Program-made: the position numbers and the translations under genes
Assembly (NCBI GenBank): GCA_003387805.1
Contig: QGSR01000042.1
Coordinates: 1 to 10,337, forward strand
Length of the DNA stretch: 10,337 bases
Origin: Bacillota bacterium
Lineage (GTDB): Bacteria; Bacillota; Limnochordia; Limnochordales; ZCTH02-B6
Reading direction: 5' to 3'
Notes under the pieces: model-generated
The model's database searches: none
What the model saw: only the letters and a program-made list of their open reading frames with translations
What the model was told of the DNA's origin: nothing
Shown: positions 1-6,736 of the stretch, one piece after another
Layout: each line of letters begins with the position of its first letter
How positions within the stretch are numbered: the stretch's first letter is position 1

Positions 1-668
1 GCGCTGCGCATCGGGGGGGTCGGGTGGTTTCCGCCGCCCGCCGCCACGGCCCCGGGCGGCGGGCCCCCCGCCGGCGCGGCGGCAGCAGCCGGAGAGGCCG
101 GCCCTGTCGGCGCGGCCGCGCTCGGCGCCGCGGCCGGCGCCGCGGCCCGCTCGCGCCTTTCCACGAACGCCAGCACGTCCGCCTTGGTGACGCGCCCGCC
201 GGCGCCCGTGCCCGTCACTTGCCGCAAATCGACGCCGTGCTCTTTCGCCAGGCGCCGGACCAGCGGCGAGTACAGCCCGCGCGGCAGCCCCTCGGGCGTG
301 GCGGCGGCCCGGGCGGGTTCCGCCGCGACGGTCGCAGCCGCCTCGGGCCGGGCCGCGCCGGGCCGCCCGGCCTCGGCCTCCGCGGCCGGCTCGCCGGCCG
401 GTGCCCCTTCCTCGGCCGTCTCCGCGTCGGCCGTCTCGATGACGCACAGCGGCGTGCCCACCTGCACGGTCGCGCCTTCCTCCACCAAGATCTCCCGCAA
501 GACGCCGGCGAACTCCGACGGAATTTCCGTGTTCACTTTGTCCGTCACAACTTCCAGCAAAGGCTCGAACCGCTGGACCTCGTCACCCACCGACTTGAGC
601 CAGGCGCCCACGGTCCCTTCCACGACGCTCTCGCCCAGCTGGGGCATGGTAATCACTTTCCGTGCCAC
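1..668 (-). CDS. bkdB: 2-oxoacid dehydrogenase E2 (dihydrolipoyl acyltransferase), N-terminal part, cut by window edge
   Basis: E2 carries acyl groups on a lipoyl arm from E1 to coenzyme A and forms the core of the cytoplasmic complex. The visible 222 codons start at GTG 668, with AGGAGG (675-680 on the minus strand) six nt upstream. Residues 1-80 are a lipoyl domain: it opens VARKVITMPQLGESV and has the lipoylation site VVTDKVNTEIPS with Lys44. A Glu/Ala/Pro-rich linker (about 82-130) leads to a peripheral subunit-binding domain (about 132-170, YSPLVRRLAKEHG ... GTGAGGRVTKADV) that would hold E1 or E3. A second Ala/Pro/Gly linker runs to the window edge. The acyltransferase catalytic domain with its HxxxD motif, about 220 residues, lies outside. 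The gene starts 21 nt after the E1-beta stop and is clearly co-transcribed. Branched-chain specificity is inferred from the E1 subunits; a pyruvate or acetoin E2 cannot be excluded from this part alone. Confidence 0.9.
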   Translation of the reverse strand, partial: MARKVITMPQLGESVVEGTVGAWLKSVGDEVQRFEPLLEVVTDKVNTEIPSEFAGVLREILVEEGATVQVGTPLCVIETADAETAEEGAPAGEPAAEAEAGRPGAARPEAAATVAAEPARAAATPEGLPRGLYSPLVRRLAKEHGVDLRQVTGTGAGGRVTKADVLAFVERRERAAAPAAAPSAAAPTGPASPAAAAAPAGGPPPGAVAAGGGNHPTPPMRS

Positions 669-689
669 GGCGGCCCTCCTCCCCCGTTT

Positions 690-1676
690 CTAGAAGCGGG
701 CCAATTCCCGCATGGCCTCGTACTGCTGCTCCGCCGACGGCATGAACGCCTTCTCAAGGACGCTGTTGTACGGCATCGCGGGCACGTCGGGCGGCGCCAC
801 CCGCTGGATGGGCGCGTCCAGGTAAAACAGCGCCTCCTCCGCGATGATCGCGCTCACTTCCGCGCCGATGCCGCCGGTCTTGGTGTCCTCGTGGGAGATC
901 ATGACCCGTCCGGTCTTCTTGACCGACGCGACGATGGTTTCCCGGTCCAGCGGCGCGACGGTGCGCAGGTCGATGACTTCGGCCTCAAAGCCGTCTTCCC
1001 GGGCCAGCCGCTCGGCCGCCTCCAGGCACAGGTGCACGTTCCAGCCGTAGGTGATGACCGTCAGGTCTTTGCCCGGCCGCTTGACGTCGGCTTTGCCCAG
1101 AGGAATGACGTAGTCCTCCTCCGGCACCTCCCCGCGCCAGAGCCGGTAGCCCTTCTTGTGCTCAAAAAACAAGACGGGATCCTCGTCTCGGATCGCCGCC
1201 TTGAGCAGCCCTTTCGCATCGTAGGGGGTGGAAGGAATGACGATCTTAAGGCCCGGCACGTGGTGGAACAAAGCCTCCACGCTTTGCGAATGGTAGAGAG
1301 CGCCGTGCACGCCGCCGCCGAAAGGCGCCCGCACGACCAAAGGGCAGCTCCAGGCGCCGTTGGACCGGTAGCGGATTTTGGCCGCCTCGTTGATGATCTG
1401 GTCCATGGCCGGGTGGATAAAATCCGCGAACTGGATCTCGGCCACCGGGCGCATCCCGTACCCCGCCGCGCCGATGGCCGCGCCGACGATGAGCGATTCG
1501 GTCAGCGGCGTGTCCAAAACCCGCTGGGGGCCGAACTCGTCGATGAGACCTTGCGTCACCCGGAAGACGCCGCCGCGCCGGCCCACGTCCTGCCCCAGGA
1601 CGAAGACCCGTTCGTCGCGGCGCATCTCCTCCGCCAAAGCCTCGTTGATGGCTTCAAGAAGCGTTTTTTCCGCCAC
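690..1676 (-). CDS. bkdAB: Branched-chain 2-oxoacid dehydrogenase E1 component, beta subunit
   Basis: With the alpha subunit this makes the thiamine-diphosphate-dependent E1 that decarboxylates 2-oxoisovalerate, 2-oxoisocaproate and 2-oxo-3-methylvalerate and passes the acyl group to E2. The 328 residues match the usual family length. Visible landmarks are LGQDVGRRGGVFRVTQGL (27-44), DTPLTE (55-60; the Glu is the conserved residue contacting the ThDP pyrimidine), the AEIQFADFI segment (79-87), APFGGGVHGALYHSQS (117-132), IPSTPYDAKGLLKAAIRDEDP (147-167) and a C-terminal HEDTKTGGIGAEV motif typical of 2-oxoacid dehydrogenase beta chains. The start is GTG at 1676; its AGGAGG (1687-1692) overlaps the E1-alpha stop codon, so translation of the two subunits is probably coupled. 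The wording of the motifs is closer to Bacillus BfmBAB/BkdAB than to PdhB. A broad-specificity PDH-like E1 is the main alternative. Confidence 0.93.
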   Translation of the reverse strand: MAEKTLLEAINEALAEEMRRDERVFVLGQDVGRRGGVFRVTQGLIDEFGPQRVLDTPLTESLIVGAAIGAAGYGMRPVAEIQFADFIHPAMDQIINEAAKIRYRSNGAWSCPLVVRAPFGGGVHGALYHSQSVEALFHHVPGLKIVIPSTPYDAKGLLKAAIRDEDPVLFFEHKKGYRLWRGEVPEEDYVIPLGKADVKRPGKDLTVITYGWNVHLCLEAAERLAREDGFEAEVIDLRTVAPLDRETIVASVKKTGRVMISHEDTKTGGIGAEVSAIIAEEALFYLDAPIQRVAPPDVPAMPYNSVLEKAFMPSAEQQYEAMRELARF

Positions 1677-1691
1677 GAACCTTTGGCCTCC

Positions 1692-2687
1692 TTACTGCGC
1701 GAATACGTGCCGCACCAGGTCCGACGGATCCGGATCCGGCGCCGCCTCGGCGTATTCCACCGCCGCGTCGATTTCCGCCTCGAACTCTTGCTTCAGCCGC
1801 TGGTCTTCTTCCTCGGTCAAGATGCCGTGGGCCAGCACATACTCCCGCAGCTTGCGCACCGGATCGTGCTCCCGCTGGCGGGCCACTTCCTCCGGGTCCC
1901 GGTAGGTGCGGTCGTCGTCGTCGCTGGAGTGGGGCGTGAAGCGGTACACCTTGGCCTCAATCAGCGTGGGCCCTTCGCCGCGGAGCGCGCGATCCACCGC
2001 TTCTTTCGTCACGCGGTACACCTCGAACACGTCGGTGCCGTCCACGACCACGCCCGGGAATCCGTAGCCCGCGGCGCGCGTCGCGACGTCGTCCACGGCC
2101 ATCTGCAGGTCCTTGGGGACGGAAATGGCGTAGCCGTTGTTTTCGCAGAAAAATATGACCGGCAGCTGGTGCACGCCGGCGAAATTCATGGCTTCGTGGG
2201 TGTCGCCTTTGTTGGCGGTGCCGTCGCCGAAGGACGTCCAGACCACGATGTCGTCGCCCCGCAGCTTGGCCGCGTAGGCGATGCCCGTCGCGTGGGGCAG
2301 CTGCGTCGCGACGGGGCTGGAGCCGGTGAAAATGTTCAGGCCCACGTGACTCCAGTGGCTCGGCATTTGCCGCCCGCCGCTGTTGGGATCGCCGGCCTTG
2401 GCAAAGTTCATCAGCATCAGCTCGCGCACCGTCATGCCCAGCGTCAGCACGACGCCTAGGTCGCGGTAATACGGCAGCACCCAGTCCTTGCCCGGGCGCA
2501 GCGCCCACGCCGCGCCGATTTGCGCGGCCTCCTGACCTTGCCCCGAAATAACAAAATGCACCTTCCCCATACGATTGAGGATCCAGGTGCGTTCGTCAAA
2601 CATGCGGGTCAGCAGTATTTTTTTGTACATTTCGAGCACGTCCTGGTCCGTAAGACCGAGGGCCGCGTGCCGGTTTTCCACCCACAT
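1692..2687 (-). CDS. bkdAA: Branched-chain 2-oxoacid dehydrogenase E1 component, alpha subunit
   Basis: This is the ThDP-binding E1 subunit of the branched-chain 2-oxoacid dehydrogenase. The complex makes isobutyryl-, isovaleryl- and 2-methylbutyryl-CoA, which prime iso and anteiso fatty acids. It is 331 residues long, normal for the family. The ThDP/Mg motif runs from FGDGTANKGD (153-162) to CENN (181-184). RQMPSHWSHVGLNIFTGSSP (106-125) and the loop TPHSSDDDDRTYR (251-263) are hallmarks of branched-chain rather than pyruvate E1-alpha; in mammals the corresponding loop is the kinase target. The ATG at 2687 is only 2 nt from GGAGG (2690-2694). The in-frame GTG two codons on (2681) has a better spacing of 8 nt and may be the true start, giving 329 residues. 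This is the first gene of the three-gene run, 86 nt downstream of comB; no convincing promoter of its own was found. No E3, ptb or buk gene is visible in the window. Confidence 0.93.
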   Translation of the reverse strand: MWVENRHAALGLTDQDVLEMYKKILLTRMFDERTWILNRMGKVHFVISGQGQEAAQIGAAWALRPGKDWVLPYYRDLGVVLTLGMTVRELMLMNFAKAGDPNSGGRQMPSHWSHVGLNIFTGSSPVATQLPHATGIAYAAKLRGDDIVVWTSFGDGTANKGDTHEAMNFAGVHQLPVIFFCENNGYAISVPKDLQMAVDDVATRAAGYGFPGVVVDGTDVFEVYRVTKEAVDRALRGEGPTLIEAKVYRFTPHSSDDDDRTYRDPEEVARQREHDPVRKLREYVLAHGILTEEEDQRLKQEFEAEIDAAVEYAEAAPDPDPSDLVRHVFAQ

Positions 2688-2689
2688 TC

Positions 2690-2694
2690 CCTCC
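2690..2694 (-). promoter_or_regulatory. Ribosome binding site of E1-alpha that decides its start
   Basis: The minus-strand text reads AAGGGAGGGAATGTGGGTG. GGAGG lies 2 nt before the ATG (2685-2687) and 8 nt before the GTG (2679-2681). Spacing favours the GTG, codon use of the two extra residues does not decide it. This is inference from spacing alone. Confidence 0.55.
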
Positions 2695-2731
2695 CTTGGG
2701 CGTCCTCGCGTGCTACACCACTATGCCCGCC

Positions 2732-2804
2732 GGCAGGGAACCGCCCTCTCGCGAGAGCCGGGTTCCCTGTCCTCTATTCCCCGCAGCTCCCTCGGTTCCC
2801 TGCC
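2732..2804 (-). promoter_or_regulatory. Competing inverted repeats at the comB/bkd junction (possible attenuator or processing hairpin)
   Basis: Three related elements are present. In the minus-strand transcript they read, in order, GGCAGGGAACCG (2804-2793, inside the end of comB), CAGGGAACC (2769-2761, just after the comB stop) and CGGTTCCCTGCC (2743-2732, before E1-alpha). The first pairs with the third over 12 bp without a mismatch; the second pairs with the third over 9 bp, enclosing the palindrome CTCTCGCGAGAG (2746-2757). The two pairings exclude each other. No U-run follows, so this is not a textbook intrinsic terminator. It could be a processing or stability hairpin or a translation-sensitive switch. 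The pairing is seen in the sequence; any function is inferred. Confidence 0.45.
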
Positions 2805-3589
2805 AATACCAGCATTCCCGAAACGAGCCGGGGAACCCCGGCGGAAACGTCGGTGGCGGCGCAAAACTCTATGTCGCGCTCAAGACCGAGGGCCAGCAGG
2901 CGGCGGCCGTGGAAACTCGACGACAGCTCCTCCAAAGCAGAGGCGTCCGGCCGCAGCAGCCGGACCGCGGCGTCCGCGCCGTCCCCCCGCCGCACGTCTT
3001 CCAGACGCTCCAAATGACGCACGATGACGCCCGCACAGTACGCGTCCTCCCGGGAGAACCGCCCGTCGGTGCCGCTGCAGACCAGCAGCACGCCGCGGCC
3101 GGAGCGGCGCGCCTCGCGGGCCAGCGCGGCCGCCGCGGCCGCCGCGTTGCGCAGGCACGCGGCCAACACCGCCGGGCCGGCTCGCTTTTCTTCTGCGTCC
3201 GGGCCCTCAGGCGGGCCGGACCCGCCGCTGCCGGCGGCCGCGAACGTCTGCAGCACCTGCCGGAAAGCCCGGGTGCCGTTGGTGGTCGTCAGCACCACCA
3301 GCTTGCCCCGTACGGTTTCCGGCGCATATTCCAGAGGGGAATTGCCCAGATCGAAGCCGGCGATGCGCACCGCGCCGCGCTCGCCGCCCAGCAGAACGTC
3401 CGGGCGCCGCCGGCGCCACTCGAAGGCTTCCTCCGGCGCCGCCACGGGCACGACGCCCGCCGCGCCGTTTTCCAGCGCCGCCAGCATTGTCGTGGTCGCC
3501 CGCAGCACGTCGATGACGGCCACCGCGCCGAAGCGCGCCGGGTCCACGCGCGCCGCCTCGTCCCAGGTCAACGCCGCGTCCACGAACAT
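2774..3589 (-). CDS. comB: 2-phosphosulfolactate phosphatase (ComB family)
   Basis: ComB enzymes remove phosphate from (R)-2-phospho-3-sulfolactate to give sulfolactate, a Mg-dependent cytoplasmic step. It belongs to coenzyme M synthesis in methanogens; the Bacillus homologue YitC is linked to spore sulfolactate. The family pattern is clear: VIDVLRATTTM (25-35), LLGGERG (66-72), GFDLGNSP (78-85), TTTNGTRA (101-108), VCSGTDGRFSREDAYCAG (170-187), SFHGRRL (225-231) and DIEFCAATD near the C-terminus. The 271 residues are slightly longer than usual (about 230-250), partly because of a Gly/Pro/Glu-rich insert around 118-138. The ATG at 3589 follows GGTGAG at short spacing and AAGGAG further upstream. 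No comA or comC is in the window. The gene precedes the bkd genes on the same strand by 86 nt and may share their transcript. The family assignment is firm; the physiological product in this organism is inferred. Confidence 0.9.
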   Translation of the reverse strand: MFVDAALTWDEAARVDPARFGAVAVIDVLRATTTMLAALENGAAGVVPVAAPEEAFEWRRRRPDVLLGGERGAVRIAGFDLGNSPLEYAPETVRGKLVVLTTTNGTRAFRQVLQTFAAAGSGGSGPPEGPDAEEKRAGPAVLAACLRNAAAAAAALAREARRSGRGVLLVCSGTDGRFSREDAYCAGVIVRHLERLEDVRRGDGADAAVRLLRPDASALEELSSSFHGRRLLALGLERDIEFCAATDVSAGVPRLVSGMLVLAGNRGSCGE

Positions 3590-3655
3590 GTCCGCTCACC
3601 GCTCCTTTGTGCAGTTCCGGCCACGCCAAGGTTCGGGAGGCGGGCGGGCCCTTCC

Positions 3656-3684
3656 TTCACAAACGAACCCCCGGGTGGTATAAT
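3656..3684 (+). promoter_or_regulatory. Sigma-A type promoter of the nifU-like gene
   Basis: The -35 box TTCACA (3656-3661, 5 of 6 to TTGACA) is followed by exactly 17 nt and a perfect TATAAT (3679-3684). TG at 3676-3677 makes it an extended -10. Transcription should begin near 3690-3692, which gives a leader of only about 23 nt before the TTG start at 3714. This is the strongest promoter-like sequence in the window. Confidence 0.85.
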
Positions 3685-3698
3685 GGGCGTGACTGCAG

Positions 3699-3708
3699 AA
3701 AGGGGTGA
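3699..3708 (+). promoter_or_regulatory. Ribosome binding site that places the nifU-like start at TTG 3714
   Basis: AAAGGGGTGA matches 8 of 10 positions of the anti-Shine-Dalgarno complement AAGGAGGTGA and ends 5 nt before TTG 3714. The upstream in-frame GTG at 3705 lies inside this site, so it has no ribosome binding site of its own. Confidence 0.6.
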
Positions 3709-3713
3709 CTGCC

Positions 3714-3953
3714 TTGGCCGAAACGAACGAACTCCGTGAACGGGTCGCGGCGGCTCTGGAGCGCATTCGTCCGGCGGTGCAGATGGACGGGGGCGACGTG
3801 CAGCTGGTGGACGTCAGCGAGGACGGCGTCGTTACGGTCCAGATGATGGGCGCCTGCGGAGGATGCCCCATGTCCATGCTGACGCTGAAGGCCGGCATCG
3901 AGCGCATCGTGAAGTCCCAGGTCCCCGAGGTGACCGACATCGTCGCCGTGTAG
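3714..3953 (+). CDS. NifU C-terminal-domain Fe-S cluster scaffold/carrier protein
   Basis: This small cytoplasmic protein holds a transient Fe-S cluster and hands it to apoproteins; Bacillus YutI is a single-domain relative. It has 79 residues from TTG 3714, or 82 if GTG 3705 is used. The whole protein is one Nfu domain: RPAVQMDGGDVQLVDV near the N-terminus and GACGGCPMS, with the cluster ligands Cys48 and Cys51 in TTG numbering, followed by the helix LKAGIERIVKSQVPEV. No IscU-like N-terminal domain or A-type domain is attached, which is normal for Bacillota. I chose TTG because the Shine-Dalgarno sequence overlaps the GTG. It is a one-gene unit: its own promoter lies just upstream and a terminator at about 4011-4049. 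No isc or suf genes are next to it. Confidence 0.92.
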   Translation: MAETNELRERVAAALERIRPAVQMDGGDVQLVDVSEDGVVTVQMMGACGGCPMSMLTLKAGIERIVKSQVPEVTDIVAV

Positions 3954-4010
3954 GCGGCCCCCCGGCGCGGCGGCGGACGGCTCGCGGGCCGCGCCGCGGC
4001 GCGCCTTGTG

Positions 4011-4049
4011 CAAAAGAAAACGGCCCTGGACGGGGCCGTTTTTGTTTTT
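4011..4049. terminator. Bidirectional intrinsic terminator between nifU-like gene and lon-like gene
   Basis: A 10-bp perfect stem pairs AAAACGGCCC (4017-4026) with GGGCCGTTTT (4033-4042) around a 6-nt loop. On the plus strand it runs into TTTTTGTTTTT (4039-4049). On the minus strand the A-rich left side (4012-4020) gives a U-rich tail. It serves both converging genes. A further 8-bp GC inverted repeat (3964-3971 with 3988-3995) lies just before it. Confidence 0.9.
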
Positions 4050-4092
4050 CCCGCACGGGGCGCCGCCACGTCCTCGCGGCAGCCCGCCCGGC

Positions 4093-6714
4093 TTACGATC
4101 CGGGGCGGTCCGGCACCTCCGGGACGCCGGGCACCTCGGGGCCTTCGGGCACCTCGGGGTCTTCCGGCTTCGGGTCGCGCACGGGATCGTCCCCGGCCTC
4201 GTCCCGGTCCTCCTCCGCGCCCTTCGGCTCCTCGTCCGTCTCGTCGTTTTCGGCGCCGCTTTTTCGGGACGCCGCCTCCCGGGCGAAGCGCACCTGCTGC
4301 GCCGCCATTTCCTCCAGGCGCCGGTCCACCAGCCCGAACACCGTATTTTCGGGATAACGGCCGTCGGGACCGGGCCGGCCCGCGGGCACGCCCGTCAAAA
4401 TTTCGATGCCTTCGTCCACGCGGTCCACGGCCCAGACGTGGAAGCGGCCCTCGGCCACGGCCTGCGCCACCTCTTCCTTCAGCATCAGGTTTTCGACGTT
4501 GGCCCGGGGGATGATGACGCCCTGCCGCCCCGTCAGCCCCTTCACCTTGCAGGCGTGGTAGAAGCCTTCAATCTTCTCGTTGACGCCGCCGATGGGCTGC
4601 ATTTCGCCTTTTTGGTTGACGGAGCCGGTGACGGCGATGCCCTGGTCGATGGGCAGTCCGGACAGCTCCGACAAGAGCGCGTACAGCTCGGCCGCGGAGG
4701 CGCTGTCGCCCTCCACCTCGTCGTAGGACTGCTCGAAGGCCAGCGACGCCCACAAAGCCAGCGGCTTGTTTTGGGCGAACTGGCCGCCCAGGTAGTGGCT
4801 GAGGATGAGTACGCCCTTGTTGTGGATGCGGCCGCTGAGATCGGCTTCGCGCTCGATGTTGATGACGCCCCGGCTGCCCATGAAGCAGCGGGCCGTGATG
4901 CGTATGGGCTTGCCGAACGCGTAGTCGCCGGCCTGCAGCAGCGCGATGCCGTTGATCTGGCCGGTTTTCTCGCCGTCCACGTCCACCAGCAGCGCGCCGC
5001 GCCGGATGGCTTCGAGAATGTGCTCCTCGATCTGGTTGGAGCGGTACATTTTGGCCTCCACCGCCCGCTGCACGTGCCGCCCCTCGACGACGCCGGCACC
5101 TTCCTTCCGCGCCCACAGGCCCGCCTCGGCCACGATTTCGGCGATCTCGTTGAAGCGCGTGGTCAGCTTGTCCCGGTGGCCCGCCAGCCGGCTGCTGAAC
5201 TCAATGACCCGTGCGACGCCCGACGGCGAAAAGGGCGGCAAGTCTTCCAGCCGGCAGCGCGAGCAGATGAACGCGGCGTAGTGCAGCTCGTTCTCGGGCG
5301 TGCGCGGCATCCGGTGGTCGAAGTCCACCCGCACCTTGAAGTACTTGCGGAAGTCCTCGTCGTGATAATGAAGCAGATGGTACAGGTACGGATGGCCGAT
5401 GAGGATGACTTTGACGTTCAGCGGAATGGGCTCGGGCCGCAGGGACGTGGTGGCCACGTAGCCGTACTGCTCGCCCAGGTTTTCGATGCTGATCTCGCCG
5501 GTTTTCAGCGCCCGCTTCAGCGCCGGCCAGGCCATCTGGTTGATGAGAAGATCCCGGGCCTGGATGATCAAGTACCCGCCGTTGGCCCGGTGCAGCGCGC
5601 CGGGCTTGATCATGGTGAAGTCGGTGCGCAGCGTGCCCAGCTCGCCTTCGTACTCCACCCGGCCCACCAGGTTGTAGTACGTCGGGTTCGTCTCCACCAC
5701 CACCGGCGCGCCCTCGGTGCGGTCGTGGCTGACCAGCAGGTTCACCCGGTAGCGCAGCAGCGCGTCAAACCGGGCGCGTCCGGTCAGCGCCTGAAAAGGG
5801 CTGGCCGGCCCGCCGTCGCGGCCGTCGGCCCGCAGCGTCTCCAGGCGCTCGATCATGTCGGCCTGGACTTTGTCCAGGTACTCCTGCACCCGGGGATGGT
5901 CTTTGTACTTGGCCTTCATGGCCTGAAACAAGTGGTCGATGGCGAAGTGGCCCGTCTCCCGCTCCATCCGGCGCAGCGCCTCGCGGGTTTCGCGCTCCAC
6001 CTGCCGGATGCGCCGGATCGCGTCGTTGACCCGGCCCCGCAGCTCCTGGGCCAGCCGGTTGAGCCGCTCTTTCGTCTCTTCGGGCAGCACCGCGAACTGC
6101 TCCTGGCTGTAGGGCCGGTCCAAGGGCGACAGCGGCGCGGTAATGATACCCGTCGGCGAGCGCTGGACGATGAAGCGCATGGCCCGGGCTTCCTCTTCCA
6201 GCTGCTTCCAGATCGCCTCGGCTTCCTCCTCGCCCTGCTGGATGAGGCCGAGGCGGCGGGATTCGTACTCCTCGCTTTCAAAGGCCCGCCGGATTTCGGT
6301 CTGGGCCTCTTCGACCAGGTCCTCCATGTCCCGGCGGAAGTGCGCGCCCTGCCCCGGCGGAAACGCCAAGGCCGTGGGGCGGTCGGGCTCGTCGAAGTTG
6401 TATACGTAGCACCAGTCCGACGGCGCCGTGCGCAAGCGGGCGATCTCGCGCACTTTGGTCACCGCGTACGTCGTCTTGCCGGTGCCCGTGGGACCGCTCA
6501 TGAACAAGTTGTAGCCGCTGCTGGTCATGGCCAGGCCGAATTCCATGGCCTCCACCGCCCGCGGCTGGCCGATGATGCCGCCGGCCAACGGCTCCAGCTG
6601 CGCCGTCGTCTCGAAGGCGAACCGCTCGGGCCGGCAGCGGTGCAGGACGTCGTCCGCGCCGAGCCGGCGGGTTTCCCGCAGGTCCGAGCGGCGCGGGACC
6701 GATGACTGGTTCAA
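4093..6714 (-). CDS. AAA-Lon ATP-dependent protease of the YcbZ/LonB-like family
   Basis: This is a predicted ATP-fuelled Ser-Lys protease that unfolds and degrades proteins. Walker A is GPTGTGKT (74-81). A long charged helical insert (about 125-300, rich in E, R and Q) follows, then GGYLIIQARDLL (379-390, probable Walker B region) and VILIGHPYLY (436-445). The Lon proteolytic domain covers about 570-775: VEGDSASAAELYALLS with catalytic Ser671, and PIGGVNEKIEGF with catalytic Lys714. Their separation of 43 residues equals Ser679-Lys722 of E. coli Lon. There is no N-terminal Lon substrate domain and no membrane segment, which separates it from LonA and from membrane-bound archaeal LonB. The length is 873, the family norm about 800; the excess is a Pro/Glu/Asp tail from about 815. 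The start is TTG at 6714 with GGGAGAGG (6721-6728) six nt upstream. It is divergent from the M42 genes, and the function of this Lon subgroup is poorly known. Confidence 0.9.
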   Translation of the reverse strand: MNQSSVPRRSDLRETRRLGADDVLHRCRPERFAFETTAQLEPLAGGIIGQPRAVEAMEFGLAMTSSGYNLFMSGPTGTGKTTYAVTKVREIARLRTAPSDWCYVYNFDEPDRPTALAFPPGQGAHFRRDMEDLVEEAQTEIRRAFESEEYESRRLGLIQQGEEEAEAIWKQLEEEARAMRFIVQRSPTGIITAPLSPLDRPYSQEQFAVLPEETKERLNRLAQELRGRVNDAIRRIRQVERETREALRRMERETGHFAIDHLFQAMKAKYKDHPRVQEYLDKVQADMIERLETLRADGRDGGPASPFQALTGRARFDALLRYRVNLLVSHDRTEGAPVVVETNPTYYNLVGRVEYEGELGTLRTDFTMIKPGALHRANGGYLIIQARDLLINQMAWPALKRALKTGEISIENLGEQYGYVATTSLRPEPIPLNVKVILIGHPYLYHLLHYHDEDFRKYFKVRVDFDHRMPRTPENELHYAAFICSRCRLEDLPPFSPSGVARVIEFSSRLAGHRDKLTTRFNEIAEIVAEAGLWARKEGAGVVEGRHVQRAVEAKMYRSNQIEEHILEAIRRGALLVDVDGEKTGQINGIALLQAGDYAFGKPIRITARCFMGSRGVINIEREADLSGRIHNKGVLILSHYLGGQFAQNKPLALWASLAFEQSYDEVEGDSASAAELYALLSELSGLPIDQGIAVTGSVNQKGEMQPIGGVNEKIEGFYHACKVKGLTGRQGVIIPRANVENLMLKEEVAQAVAEGRFHVWAVDRVDEGIEILTGVPAGRPGPDGRYPENTVFGLVDRRLEEMAAQQVRFAREAASRKSGAENDETDEEPKGAEEDRDEAGDDPVRDPKPEDPEVPEGPEVPGVPEVPDRPGS
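4111..4164. repeat. Three 18-bp tandem units in the 3' end of the lon-like gene
   Basis: GGGCACCTCGGGGCCTTC (4129-4146) and GGGCACCTCGGGGTCTTC (4147-4164) differ at one base. CGGCACCTCCGGGACGCC (4111-4128) is a diverged third copy. On the coding (minus) strand each unit encodes six residues of the Pro/Glu/Val pattern PEVPEG / PEVPGV, so the tail can lengthen or shorten without a frameshift. Confidence 0.8.
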
Positions 6715-6736
6715 GCCGAACCTCTCCCTTCGTCGC

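Noticed and set aside
24..2459. 811-codon open frame on the plus strand across the bkd genes
   Set aside because: It is antisense to three genes with unmistakable family motifs. Its product is rich in Arg, His and Gly with no recognisable domain, the usual result of strong GC bias at third codon positions.
2688..2773. Possible promoter directly upstream of E1-alpha
   Set aside because: CATAGT near 2725 resembles a -10 box, but nothing like TTGACA lies 16-18 nt upstream. I cannot support a separate promoter.
2827..2842. GCCGGGGAACCCCGGC palindrome inside comB
   Set aside because: It is a 7-bp dyad within codons for conserved-looking residues (VPRLV region). In DNA this GC-rich such dyads are common, and it lacks the pairing partners of the junction elements.
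4006..6705. 899-codon open frame on the plus strand opposite the lon-like gene
   Set aside because: It mirrors the Lon reading frame, begins inside the terminator region and encodes an Arg/His/Val-rich product without domain signs. GC bias explains it.
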